A stretch of 64,000 bases of DNA from the NCBI RefSeq assembly GCF_000153165.2, contig NC_014472.1:1485501-1549500 (forward strand), read 5' to 3'. Positions 26,398 to 36,000 of this stretch are shown here, piece by piece (the first letter of the stretch is position 1; the number at the start of each line of letters is the position of its first letter). The DNA is from Maribacter sp. HTCC2170. Lineage in GTDB: Bacteria > Bacteroidota > Bacteroidia > Flavobacteriales > Flavobacteriaceae. The translations under genes were made by a program, and so were the position numbers. Under the pieces are notes generated by a model. The model saw only the letters and a list, made by a program, of their open reading frames with translations. It ran no database searches and was not told the origin of the DNA.

Positions 26398-26455
26398 GCC
26401 AATATTTAGTTCACATCAGAATCAAAAAAATGAACCTTGCTTAACAAATAGCAAA

Positions 26456-27958
26456 ATGAGTAAAAAGAACCTGGACAAAATATTCCAAGAGAAATTCTCG
26501 GAGTTTTCAGACATCCCTACAGAAAAAGTCTGGAAATCTATTGAGGCCTCTTTGAATAAAAAGAAGAAAACCCGCATGGTTATCCCCTTTTGGTGGAAAC
26601 TAGGTGGTATTGCCGCAGCTCTGGCAATTGGATTATTTCTCATTAATCCTTTCAAGAATGGCGAAAACGGGACCAATACAATCATTACGGATGTAGAAAC
26701 CCTGAATGAAAAACAAGGGATTAATCAATCGGCAACCTCTGAACAGAAAGAAGTTGTTGAAACCACGAAATCTGATAGTGGGACTTTAGAAGAATTAAAC
26801 AAGGGCCCAAAGGAAAGATCAAACATCGAGAAAACGGTTGATACCAACATCAGTTTGGCAGAAAACGACAAACCTGTAAATACTGAACAGAAGCAAAACA
26901 TTACCAAAACAGGAATTGCAATAACAAAAAGTGAAGTTACGGTTGAGAAAAGGAACGATATTGTTAATGATGTTATTTCCAATAAAAAAGAGACCGAAAT
27001 TGCTGCCAATCAATCCAAGGATCCCAATAAAAAAATAGCCGAGGGCATTTCAGTCATTACAACTGAAAGTGAAACAGGGACCAAAGATTTAAACGAGCGG
27101 AATATAATTACTGAAGTAGCCGAAGAGAAAACCGACAATCTCAAACAAGAAATTGAAGAAGGTAAAAAATCAATTTTTGATGAGATTGAGGAACAGAAGA
27201 AAGAGGAAATTGTGGCAGAGGCTACAAAAAGCAGATGGTCTGCTGGTCCTAGCATAGCACCTGTTTACTTTGACGCCATTGGTGAGGGTTCCCCTGTCCA
27301 TTCAATATTTGTCCCTAATTCAAAATCGGGCGATATTAATCTTAGTTATGGACTTGCCGTCTCTTATGAAATAAACAAAAAGCTATTAATAAAAACTGGG
27401 GTTCATAAAGTTGATTATGGTTATAACACAAATGATATTGAGTTTTCATCATCATTGGAGGCTTTGGGGGGTGGCCAAATTGACAATATTGATTATAGTC
27501 TTGCTTCAAGAAATATTGTAGTTGAAAGTAAGGTAAATGGACGAAACTCCTTTGCAGAAAATGCTGCATTGGATGCTGCTGCACAAGATCCATCCTTATT
27601 GGGAGTAATGGCACAACAGTTTGGGTATTTAGAAATTCCATTGGAACTCAATTATTCCCTAGTTGATTCTAAGTTTGGTGTTAATCTTATCGGTGGTGTT
27701 AGTTCTTTGTTCTTGATTGATAATTCGGTTACACTCACCTCAGGTGAATTGGTTACCAAAATGGGCGAAGCCAACAATGTAAACGATGTGAACTTTAGTA
27801 CCAATGTTGGTTTTGGCCTAAATTATAAATTCTCTCCTAAAGTACAGATGAATATTGAACCCGTCTTCAAATATCAATTGAACACATTTTCTGGTACTTC
27901 GGGCGATTTCAGACCTTTTACCATTGGTGTTTATAGTGGGCTGAATTTTAAGTTTTAA
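26456..27958 (+). CDS. Anti-sigma-like protein fused to an outer-membrane beta-barrel
   Basis: 500 residues. The N-terminal 44 are charged and look cytoplasmic (with the basic KKKKTR just before the membrane), followed by one transmembrane helix (about 45-64). Then comes a long low-complexity linker rich in E, K, T and N (about 66-255), and finally a barrel-like domain of about 240 residues ending in the terminal aromatic GLNFKF that is typical of outer-membrane proteins. The place directly after an ECF sigma gene, with the DIPTEKVWKSIE segment in the cytoplasmic part, suggests that it holds the sigma factor and senses something at the outer membrane. Such sigma/'outer membrane beta-barrel' pairs recur in Flavobacteriia, but the physical route of signalling is not established. 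Confidence 0.72.
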   Translation: MSKKNLDKIFQEKFSEFSDIPTEKVWKSIEASLNKKKKTRMVIPFWWKLGGIAAALAIGLFLINPFKNGENGTNTIITDVETLNEKQGINQSATSEQKEVVETTKSDSGTLEELNKGPKERSNIEKTVDTNISLAENDKPVNTEQKQNITKTGIAITKSEVTVEKRNDIVNDVISNKKETEIAANQSKDPNKKIAEGISVITTESETGTKDLNERNIITEVAEEKTDNLKQEIEEGKKSIFDEIEEQKKEEIVAEATKSRWSAGPSIAPVYFDAIGEGSPVHSIFVPNSKSGDINLSYGLAVSYEINKKLLIKTGVHKVDYGYNTNDIEFSSSLEALGGGQIDNIDYSLASRNIVVESKVNGRNSFAENAALDAAAQDPSLLGVMAQQFGYLEIPLELNYSLVDSKFGVNLIGGVSSLFLIDNSVTLTSGELVTKMGEANNVNDVNFSTNVGFGLNYKFSPKVQMNIEPVFKYQLNTFSGTSGDFRPFTIGVYSGLNFKF

Positions 27959-28000
27959 AAAAAGTTGGTTAGGTAGGTCATTGTTGGTCACAATGACACC

Positions 28001-28038
28001 CAAAGCCCTGTCGATCTCTCGGCAGGGCTTTGTTTGTT
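28001..28038 (+). terminator. Terminator of the sigma/anti-sigma operon
   Basis: A 13-bp stem including one G-T wobble (outer part CAAAGCCCTG / CAGGGCTTTG) with loop ATCTCT, followed by a T-rich tract, about 40 bp past the stop. Confidence 0.85.
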
Positions 28039-28082
28039 GTTTTAATTCTATATTAGACAATCAAACAAATTTAAAGAGATAG

Positions 28083-28586
28083 ATGCTACTAATAAAAACA
28101 GACAGAATTATTGTCCAACGAGCAGTATTAAGTGATGCCCCTTTTATTTTTGAATTGTTGAATAGCCCTACATGGCTAGAATTTATAGGAGACAGGGGTA
28201 TTTCAAACTTAAAAAAAGCCGAAAGGTATATTCAAGAAAGTTTAATAGATTCCCTTGATAAAAACGGTTATGGATTGTTAAAGGTCTGTTTGAAATTAAA
28301 TGAAACGCCCATCGGACTTTGTGGTTTTTTAAAACGAGACTATTTAGAAAGTGTTGACATTGGCTACGCAATTCTTCCTGCATTTGAAGGTAAGGGATAT
28401 GCCCATGAGGCAGCCCAAGCTGTAATAGACTATGGTCAAAAAGAATTGGGTTTGAGTCCAATCCTGGCCATTACCTCTCAAAAAAACAAAAAATCGCAGA
28501 ATCTGTTGTCCAAAATTGGTTTGAATAAAAAGGGTTTAATCAAAATTGACGGAGATATAAAAGAGGCGTTGCTATACTCAACCTGA
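28083..28586 (+). CDS. GNAT family N-acetyltransferase, RimJ/RimL-like
   Basis: 167 residues, an Acetyltransf_3 type domain. It opens with the family-like TDRIIVQRAVLSDAPFIFEL, has an IGLCGFLKRD strand, a VDIGYAILPAFEGKGYAHEAAQA segment carrying the acetyl-CoA loop (EGKGYA), and LAITSQKNKKSQNLLSKIG towards the end. Relatives acetylate protein N-termini or small amines; the target here is unknown. The gene stands alone between the sigma operon terminator and the convergent plsC gene. Confidence 0.85.
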   Translation: MLLIKTDRIIVQRAVLSDAPFIFELLNSPTWLEFIGDRGISNLKKAERYIQESLIDSLDKNGYGLLKVCLKLNETPIGLCGFLKRDYLESVDIGYAILPAFEGKGYAHEAAQAVIDYGQKELGLSPILAITSQKNKKSQNLLSKIGLNKKGLIKIDGDIKEALLYST

Positions 28587-28591
28587 AACAA

Positions 28592-29332
28592 TTACGAGTT
28601 AGTGATAAGTTCATTTAAAATGATATTTCGTACCTCTTCCCTTAAAGTGGACTTGTCCTCATCTTCTAAAATTCCTGTTTCAAAAAAAGAATGCACTTTG
28701 GCCCTAATCATTCCCGGGCCTCCACTTAAAAATGTAAATGAAAAACGTTTTTTGTTGTCATAAAATGTCATCGGCACTACTGGTATATTATGCGCAATGG
28801 CCATTTTAAAAGCACCATCTTTAAAAGAATCCAATAATATTTCTTCCTCAGGCACCCCTCCCTCGGGAAAAATACAAATACTCAAACCTTGGTCCAATCT
28901 TCGTTGTGCCCTTCTGTATACACCTGTCCTACTCCTGCTATCTTCTCTGTCGACCATGATACAAACACGTTTATAGAAAAACCCAAAAAGTGGAATTTTT
29001 ACAAGCTCTTTCTTTCCGACAAAAACAAAAGGGTTTCTACTAATACGGAGCATTAACATAATGTCCAACATACTGGTATGATTGGCAACCAACATATAAC
29101 TCTTGCCACTTACAAGCTTCTCTTTCCTGATAATTCTTTGGGGACAGCCCATTCCCAACAAAATTGGTCTGGCCCACAAATTCCTGGCCAACCAGAAAAA
29201 TTGGGGATACCATTTTTCAGACAAGGTTGAAACCACCAAAAACGGAAAGAAAAGGATTATGGGCAATGTGACCATTACATAAAACCAAATTCGGTATAAA
29301 ATATGTCCTATGTTACGTACAAATTTCGGCAT
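28592..29332 (-). CDS. plsC: 1-acyl-sn-glycerol-3-phosphate acyltransferase
   Basis: A 246-residue membrane-associated acyltransferase of the PlsC/LPLAT family, transferring an acyl group to lysophosphatidic acid in phospholipid synthesis. A hydrophobic anchor lies near 12-36. The catalytic H85-x4-D90 motif (NHTSMLD) is followed by the FPEGG substrate motif near 155. Length is usual for the family. A related lysophospholipid or ornithine-lipid acyltransferase is possible, since LPLAT sequences resemble one another. Divergent from trpS. Confidence 0.88.
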   Translation of the reverse strand: MPKFVRNIGHILYRIWFYVMVTLPIILFFPFLVVSTLSEKWYPQFFWLARNLWARPILLGMGCPQRIIRKEKLVSGKSYMLVANHTSMLDIMLMLRISRNPFVFVGKKELVKIPLFGFFYKRVCIMVDREDSRSRTGVYRRAQRRLDQGLSICIFPEGGVPEEEILLDSFKDGAFKMAIAHNIPVVPMTFYDNKKRFSFTFLSGGPGMIRAKVHSFFETGILEDEDKSTLREEVRNIILNELITNS

Positions 29333-29355
29333 TGATCAAAAATAACAATTTGATG

Positions 29356-29383
29356 TTGTTATTTATGATTTGTTTTACCTTTG
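29356..29383 (+). promoter_or_regulatory. trpS promoter candidate
   Basis: TACCTTTG (29376-29383) fits TAnnTTTG exactly, with a TTG at 29356-29358 seventeen bases upstream and another TTTG at 29349-29352. The predicted start of transcription is about 15 bp before the trpS ATG. Confidence 0.55.
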
Positions 29384-29404
29384 TGCTTCCTTGAAACCAA
29401 ACCA

Positions 29405-30373
29405 ATGGCAAGAATACTAACAGGCATACAGAGTACAGGGGTTCCCCACTTAGGAAACATCTTGGGTGCAATTGCACCGGCGATACAAATGGCTAAGAAT
29501 CCCAAAAACGAATCATTTCTGTTTATAGCGGATATGCATTCGTTGACCCAAATTAAAAATGGGGAGGAACTAAGACAAAACACTTATGCAACTGCTGCTA
29601 CATGGCTTGCTTTTGGGTTGGATATAGATAAAACTGTCTTTTACAGGCAAAGTGATGTTCCTCAAGTAACCGAACTAGCTTGGTATCTCAGTTGTTTTTT
29701 TCCGTATCAACGTTTAACTCTCGCACATTCTTTTAAAGACAAAGCAGATAGGCTTGAAGATGTAAATGCAGGATTGTTTACTTACCCGATGTTAATGGCT
29801 GCTGATATTTTATTGTACGATGCCAATATTGTCCCTGTGGGCAAAGACCAGTTGCAACATATTGAAATGACACGAGATGTAGCTTCTAGATTTCATGCCC
29901 AACTGGGAGAAGTATTTGTGGTTCCTGAAGGAAAAGTTCATGAAGAAACTATGTACATTCCTGGAACCGATGGCCAAAAGATGAGTAAAAGCAAAGGGAA
30001 CCTTATCAATATCTTTCAGCCGGACAAAAAATTACGAAAGCAGATAATGGGCATAAAAACGGACAGTACGCCAATGGAGGATCCAAAAAATCCTGAAACG
30101 GATAATGTCTTCGCGCTTTACAAGATTCTTGCGTCTCCTGAACAAATTGCTGAAATGAGATCCAATTACAAAGGTGGAAACTACGGATACGGTCATGCAA
30201 AACAGGCATTGTATGAAGTGCTTTTGGAAAAGTTTGGTTCGGCACGCGAAAAATTCGATTACTATATGACTAATCTTGATGAGGTTGATCATGCCCTTGA
30301 AATCGGGGCTGAAAAAGCCAAAAAAGTGGCAAATGAAGTTCTCCAGAGGGTTAGGGGCAAGGTTGGTTATTAA
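29405..30373 (+). CDS. trpS: Tryptophan--tRNA ligase
   Basis: A class I aminoacyl-tRNA synthetase charging tRNA-Trp, 322 residues. The ATG at 29405 gives the typical start MARILTGIQSTGVPHLGN; an 8-codon longer frame begins at a TTG inside the predicted promoter and is rejected. The HIGH-equivalent is H15-LGN18 and the KMSKS signature is K192-MSKS196. Length and motifs are standard for bacterial TrpRS. Confidence 0.96.
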   Translation: MARILTGIQSTGVPHLGNILGAIAPAIQMAKNPKNESFLFIADMHSLTQIKNGEELRQNTYATAATWLAFGLDIDKTVFYRQSDVPQVTELAWYLSCFFPYQRLTLAHSFKDKADRLEDVNAGLFTYPMLMAADILLYDANIVPVGKDQLQHIEMTRDVASRFHAQLGEVFVVPEGKVHEETMYIPGTDGQKMSKSKGNLINIFQPDKKLRKQIMGIKTDSTPMEDPKNPETDNVFALYKILASPEQIAEMRSNYKGGNYGYGHAKQALYEVLLEKFGSAREKFDYYMTNLDEVDHALEIGAEKAKKVANEVLQRVRGKVGY

Positions 30374-30503
30374 TTTTTGGTCAAGGGCTTGAAATTGTAT
30401 GATTTTTGATACAATTTTTGTATATTTTCTTTGCAAGTGAAGATGCGAAGTGGATGCATATTGATCTTAACTCTATTACCGCCCGTAAAACCTTTTTCAA
30501 TTA

Positions 30504-32978
30504 ATGAAAAATCCAACCACAACCATTCAATGTCTTATTTTTTTTCTTTTACTAGGGTGCTTTGTCAATAGCCAGAATCCAGAAACATTGATACTATCCG
30601 ATAAGATCAATGGGCTGATTTTAAAGGAGTTGGATTCCAGTGTTACACAATACAGTTATCATAATCCTGTAGAAAAAATGTATCTCCATACAGACAGGGA
30701 TTTTTTCTCTTCTGGGGAAAATCTATGGTATAAAGCTTATACCGTTCTAGGAGAGCGCCACCTATTTTCATTGGCCAGTAAGGTCCTTCACGTTGACCTC
30801 ATTGGTCCTGATACTCAAATCTTGGTTTCTCAAACACACGAACTTGTTGATGGCAAGGCCATTGGTTCCATAGCACTTCCCAAGGATTTCATTTCAGGGA
30901 ATTACCAACTACGAGGCTATACCAATTGGATGCGGAATTTTGACGATAATTTCTTTTTCACAAAAACGATAAAGGTGGTCGGTGCAACAGATATGCATCT
31001 TCCGCCCCAGAGTATTTCGGATTCAATGGACCTACAGTTCTTCCCGGAAGGAGGACATTCTGTGTTAGGCCTTATGGGGCAGGTGGCCTTTAAAGCCATT
31101 GGGAGTGATGGGCTGGACAGAAAAATTCGGGGTTATATCAAGGATTCGAAAGGAAAGCCTGTGGCGCATTTAGGCACCATTACAAGAGGAAGTGGCTTTT
31201 TCTATCTTAAGCCTGAGATAGGTGAAAACTATACTGCTATCTTGGACAATGGCTCGGAGTATCCACTTCCCAAAATTATGAATCAGGGTTATAGCATGAC
31301 CATAAATAATACGGGCAAAAAGAACATCAAAATAAAAATACAGGCTACAGAATTTTTAAGGAAAGTACCTTTTTATATCCTAGGGATTATAAATAACACA
31401 ACATATTTTCAAGGTGCGTTTGATTTTGATAGTAAGAAATCAGTTAGCTTTGAGATTCCAAAAAATGGAATTCCAAGTGGTGTAATGGCCCTCACCCTTT
31501 TTGATCAGAACAAGAAGCCTTGGTGCGAAAGGGTGGTGTTTATCAACAATCAGAAAGAGTTGGTGATAAATGCAAAAATAAGCCCGGAAAAGCCCTTAAA
31601 AAGAAGTGAAATCACAGTTGATGTAAATGTCACCAACAATGATGGAGAACCAGTCTCTACAGAACTTTCCTTGGCCATAACCGATGCGGGTCAAGTCATA
31701 AAAAATCCTAATTCAGGAAATATATTGACTCACCTTTTATTACAGTCCGATATCAAAGGTCATATAAGCAATCCAGGACTTCTTTTTCAGAATCAAAATA
31801 GATTAACATTACATGCCATGGATTTGGTAATGCTAACCCATGGCTGGCGAAAATTTCCGTGGCTAGATCTTCATGAAGGCACCACCCTCCCCTCCAAGGA
31901 ATTCGACTTCACAAAAGGACTTACCATATCGGGCCAGGCCAGAAGCAAATTTGATAAACTTTTTAAAAATGTAGATCTTAATGTAATTGCCAAATCTGGT
32001 GATTTTGTGGGTATGTTCTCCACTAAAACAGGACGGGATGGAAAATTCATAATACCTGATTTTAATTTTAGTGACACTACGCGAATTGTTTTCAATGCGC
32101 TTAGTTCCACAAAAAAACCCATGAATGTAAAAGTGGTCTTGGACACCAACATTATAACAGTGCCTTTGTCTCATTTTAAAAGTATGCCTACAGTCAAGGA
32201 TATAGAAGCGACTAATGAATACTCCAATTTTTCGGCAACACGAAAAAATATGCGCCTTTTGTACGATTATAATAAAACCACTGAGCTTGACGAGGTCGTA
32301 GTTACAAAAAGAATTGCAAAAAGGATAGACCCTTCAATGCCCTCCACCCTCGGTCAGACCCCAGATGCGACCTTACGAACAAAAGACACGCGTGAAACAG
32401 GTCTAAGCTTAATGGACTTCGTTGCAAGATTCGCAGGTGTAACAGTTTATGGATCATTTCCATACATTGCCGTAAGTATACGTGGGCGTGGTGCTCCGTT
32501 ATGGGTACTCAATGGTATTCCAGTCAGTAACGATATTGGAAGTTTAAGACCAAGTGTACCTGCGCAAATTGCTTCAATGGATATCTCCAATGTAGAAAGG
32601 GTAGAACTTCTTAAAGGACCATCCGCGGTTATTTGGGGTTCGAGGGGTGCCAATGGGGTCTTCCTTGTTTATACAAAAAGAGGTGGTGGAAGTGAACTTG
32701 TACTCTCCCCAGAATTTGATATTATGGGGCATGCAAAAGAAAGAGAGTTTTATTCTCCCAATTACAGTGTAAAGCTTGACAGGCACAGTCTACCAGACCA
32801 TCGCGCAACGCTCTATTGGAACCCTTCGTTTACAACGAATGAGAGTGGTAATGCCTCCCTGAAATTTTTCAATTCAGATAATGCCCGTCAATTTCAGGTG
32901 GCCATTGAAGGGCTTTCTAATCAAGGAACCCCAGGGGCCTATTTGAATTCTTTTAACGAAGTAGAGGAAAAGCCATGA
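30504..32978 (+). CDS. MG2-like/Plug-domain protein without a beta-barrel (paralogue 1)
   Basis: 824 residues with a signal peptide (cleavage near VNSQN). The first part carries macroglobulin-like beta domains; NPVEKMYLHTDRDFF begins the region resembling MG2. A TonB-box-like LDEVVVTKR precedes a TonB-receptor Plug domain (about 605-730: GRGAPLWVLNGIP, VERVELLKGPSAVIWGSRGANGV). About 95 residues follow, far too few for the 22-strand barrel of a receptor; they resemble another MG-type beta domain (ATLYWNPSFTT). Members are usually annotated as TonB-dependent receptor plug proteins. Function unknown; it cannot be a self-sufficient transporter. It is tandem with paralogue 2, with which it shares near-identical stretches. 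Confidence 0.8.
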   Translation: MKNPTTTIQCLIFFLLLGCFVNSQNPETLILSDKINGLILKELDSSVTQYSYHNPVEKMYLHTDRDFFSSGENLWYKAYTVLGERHLFSLASKVLHVDLIGPDTQILVSQTHELVDGKAIGSIALPKDFISGNYQLRGYTNWMRNFDDNFFFTKTIKVVGATDMHLPPQSISDSMDLQFFPEGGHSVLGLMGQVAFKAIGSDGLDRKIRGYIKDSKGKPVAHLGTITRGSGFFYLKPEIGENYTAILDNGSEYPLPKIMNQGYSMTINNTGKKNIKIKIQATEFLRKVPFYILGIINNTTYFQGAFDFDSKKSVSFEIPKNGIPSGVMALTLFDQNKKPWCERVVFINNQKELVINAKISPEKPLKRSEITVDVNVTNNDGEPVSTELSLAITDAGQVIKNPNSGNILTHLLLQSDIKGHISNPGLLFQNQNRLTLHAMDLVMLTHGWRKFPWLDLHEGTTLPSKEFDFTKGLTISGQARSKFDKLFKNVDLNVIAKSGDFVGMFSTKTGRDGKFIIPDFNFSDTTRIVFNALSSTKKPMNVKVVLDTNIITVPLSHFKSMPTVKDIEATNEYSNFSATRKNMRLLYDYNKTTELDEVVVTKRIAKRIDPSMPSTLGQTPDATLRTKDTRETGLSLMDFVARFAGVTVYGSFPYIAVSIRGRGAPLWVLNGIPVSNDIGSLRPSVPAQIASMDISNVERVELLKGPSAVIWGSRGANGVFLVYTKRGGGSELVLSPEFDIMGHAKEREFYSPNYSVKLDRHSLPDHRATLYWNPSFTTNESGNASLKFFNSDNARQFQVAIEGLSNQGTPGAYLNSFNEVEEKP

Positions 32979-33088
32979 AAATTGTTAGTCGCAAATCGGA
33001 TCATGGGTAAGGTAGGGTATTAGTTTTATTGTTTTCACATTAACATTCTGAGCTTTAGTTCGTAACTTTAGCTAAAGAGGTATTAGTC

Positions 33089-36000
33089 ATGGGACGAGTC
33101 ACAAGGTTTCTCACAATTTTTTTCATAAGTGTAAGTGCGTTTTCCCAAACTCCCAATCCAAAGGAAATTAATGGTAAGGTCATTGACAATGCTACTGGTG
33201 AACCTATACCCTATTGCAATATAACCGTGGAATCATCCTTCACCGGTACTGCAAGTAATGAGCTAGGAGAATTCGTCCTGGATGTGGATTCATTACCCAC
33301 TAAACTTGTCTTTTCTCACCTCAACTATGAAAAACAGCAATTGGAAATATCAGATGCCTCGGATTTGACCATCAATCTTATACCCCTGACCAATAATCTT
33401 GACGAGGTGGTGGTCGTGGATTCCAAAAGGGACAAATATGCCTATGAACTGGCCAGAAAAGCATTTGAAAAGGCTAGTCGAAATTCTAACAAACGTAACT
33501 ATGGAAGGGCTTTTTACAGGCAGAAATCAAAAAACGATGATGCTTATTCCGAGTTTTCAGAAATTATCTATGACCTTCATTATACTTCAAAAGGTATCGG
33601 GAATTGGGAAATATTGGAAGGGCGTTATGCCTTAAAACCGGGAGGTGTCCATAATAAAAACTATACGCTTCTTTCTCGTTTATTAACTCCTTTGCAACCG
33701 GCTACAGATGATCTAATTTTTCCAATGCATTCTGATCTTGCCTCATTTTATACGGTCAAAATCATCGAATATATTTCATCTGAAAATGGCAAAATTGCCG
33801 TGCTATGGTTCAAACCAAAAAAAAATCTTCAAATTCCAATCTTTGATGCTGAAGTATATGTTAATACATCCAATCATGAGATTCTTAAAATTAAAGGTGA
33901 TTTGGCCCATGACAATTTGAAATTGGTAAAACTTACTGAAAAAAATAGCTCATGGAAAGACTATTCCATTTCCTATGAAATTGTTTACCGGCAGGACAGT
34001 GTTCTTAAATCGGTAGTTGATTATATTAAAATTGACCAGGAATTTGACTATTATAAAAATGACAGCCTCCAATATCATACTACGTCAACATCCAATTTGA
34101 CTTTTTTCGAACATTACATCCCCACCTCACGAAAAAAATTGGGTGGCCAGTTCAGAAAAAATAAAAGCGATTGGCAGAAGCTAGATGAAATTGGTTATAA
34201 CGAAAAGTTTTGGCAGGACAATCCTATCATAAAGCGGACACCTGTGGAAAAAGAGGTCATTGATTCTTTTGAAAAGAACGGGGCGTTTGGTTCTATATTT
34301 TTGAACAGTCGTAATCAAATAGCACTGATGAAATCTAATTTGGCAGGTGATCCATTCATTAAAGAAATGGGTAAGAATGTTGGTCTATATAACAATTATA
34401 ATCCTGTAGAAAAAGTATACCTGCATATTGATAAAGAGTTGTTTTCTGCAGGAGAAGATGTTTGGTATAGTAGTTATGTGGTATTGGGATCCCATCACCA
34501 TTTCTCAACGGGCAGTAAAGTTCTCTATGTTGACTTAATAGGGTCTGAAAACAAAATAATACGTTCACAGACCAATGAAATAATTGGAGGAAAATGTTAT
34601 GGTTCCATTAAACTTCCTGAAAATTTACCATCCGGAAAGTATCAAATACGTTCTTATACCGATTGGATGCGAAATTTTGAATCTGAATTCTTTTTTACTC
34701 GTACAATCGAGGTTGTAACTGAAGGAGGCAAACCACAGGTATTGTCCAAGATGGAAGATAAGATTGATCTACAGTTTTTTCCGGAAGGAGGTCATTCAGT
34801 TGATGGTCTTATTAGTGTAATGGCTTTTAAAGCCATTGGAAGTGATGGTCTCGAAAGAAAAATAAAGGGACGAATAGTGGATTCGCAAGGTAAATTTGTG
34901 GCTACCTTAGGAACCATGGCAAGAGGTTCGGGTTTTTTCTCTTATAAACCCAAATCTGGGGAGCGGTATACGGCAATTTTAAATGACGGGACCGAGTTTA
35001 AGCTTCCTGAAATTATGGAAGAGGGCTATACGATGACCGTGAACAATGTTAATCCAAAAAGCATTCAAGTAAAAATACAGGCCACCTCACTTTTAAGGAA
35101 GAAACCCTTCTATATTGTAGGTCACTTAAACAATAAAAAATATTATCAGGGCAAGTTTGAATTTGAGGATTTGGAAACTGTTAGTTTTGAAATTCCAAAA
35201 AATGGAATTCCAAGTGGTGTAATGGCCCTCACACTTTTTGATCAGGACAAAAAGCCTTGGTCCGAACGTGTGGTTTTCGTGAACAATCAGGATGAATTGG
35301 TTGTTACTGCTAAAATCAATCAAAAAAAATTCAAAAGAAGAGATAAGGTTGCCATAGACGTTCATGTGACAGATACTTATGGACGGCCTATTTCGGCAGA
35401 ACTTTCTATGGCGGTGACTGATAAAGGACAGTTAGTTAAAAATCAGGATTCAGGGAATATCCTTACTCATCTCCTCCTGCAATCAGACGTAAAAGGTCAT
35501 ATAAGCAACTCCGGCCTACTCTTCAAGAACCAAAGAAGGTCAACAATGCACAGTCTTGATTTGGTTATGCTAACACATGGTTGGCGAAAATTTCAGTGGC
35601 AGGATATCAATAAAAACCATAATACTCCAAAGAAATATCCTTTTTCGAAAGGACTTATAATATCTGGGATTGCCCAAAATTTAAGCGGCAAAACCTTAGA
35701 TAATACAACACTAAATGTAGTAGGCAAATCCGAAGAGAATTTAGATATGTTTTCTGCCAAAACATCTCACGAGGGTAAATTTTCAATACCTAATTTTAAT
35801 TTTAGGGATTCTACAAAGTTAGTGTTCAACGCGCTTGACAAAAGAAACGCTGCAATAGATGTTCAAATAATACTGGACACCAACAAAATCAATCTACCCT
35901 TGCCAAGACACAGCGGGTTCCAAACAAATAAGAGTACAGAAGCGATTAAGGAATATGCCAATTTCTCGGCGACACGAAAGAATATGCGTCTTATATATGA

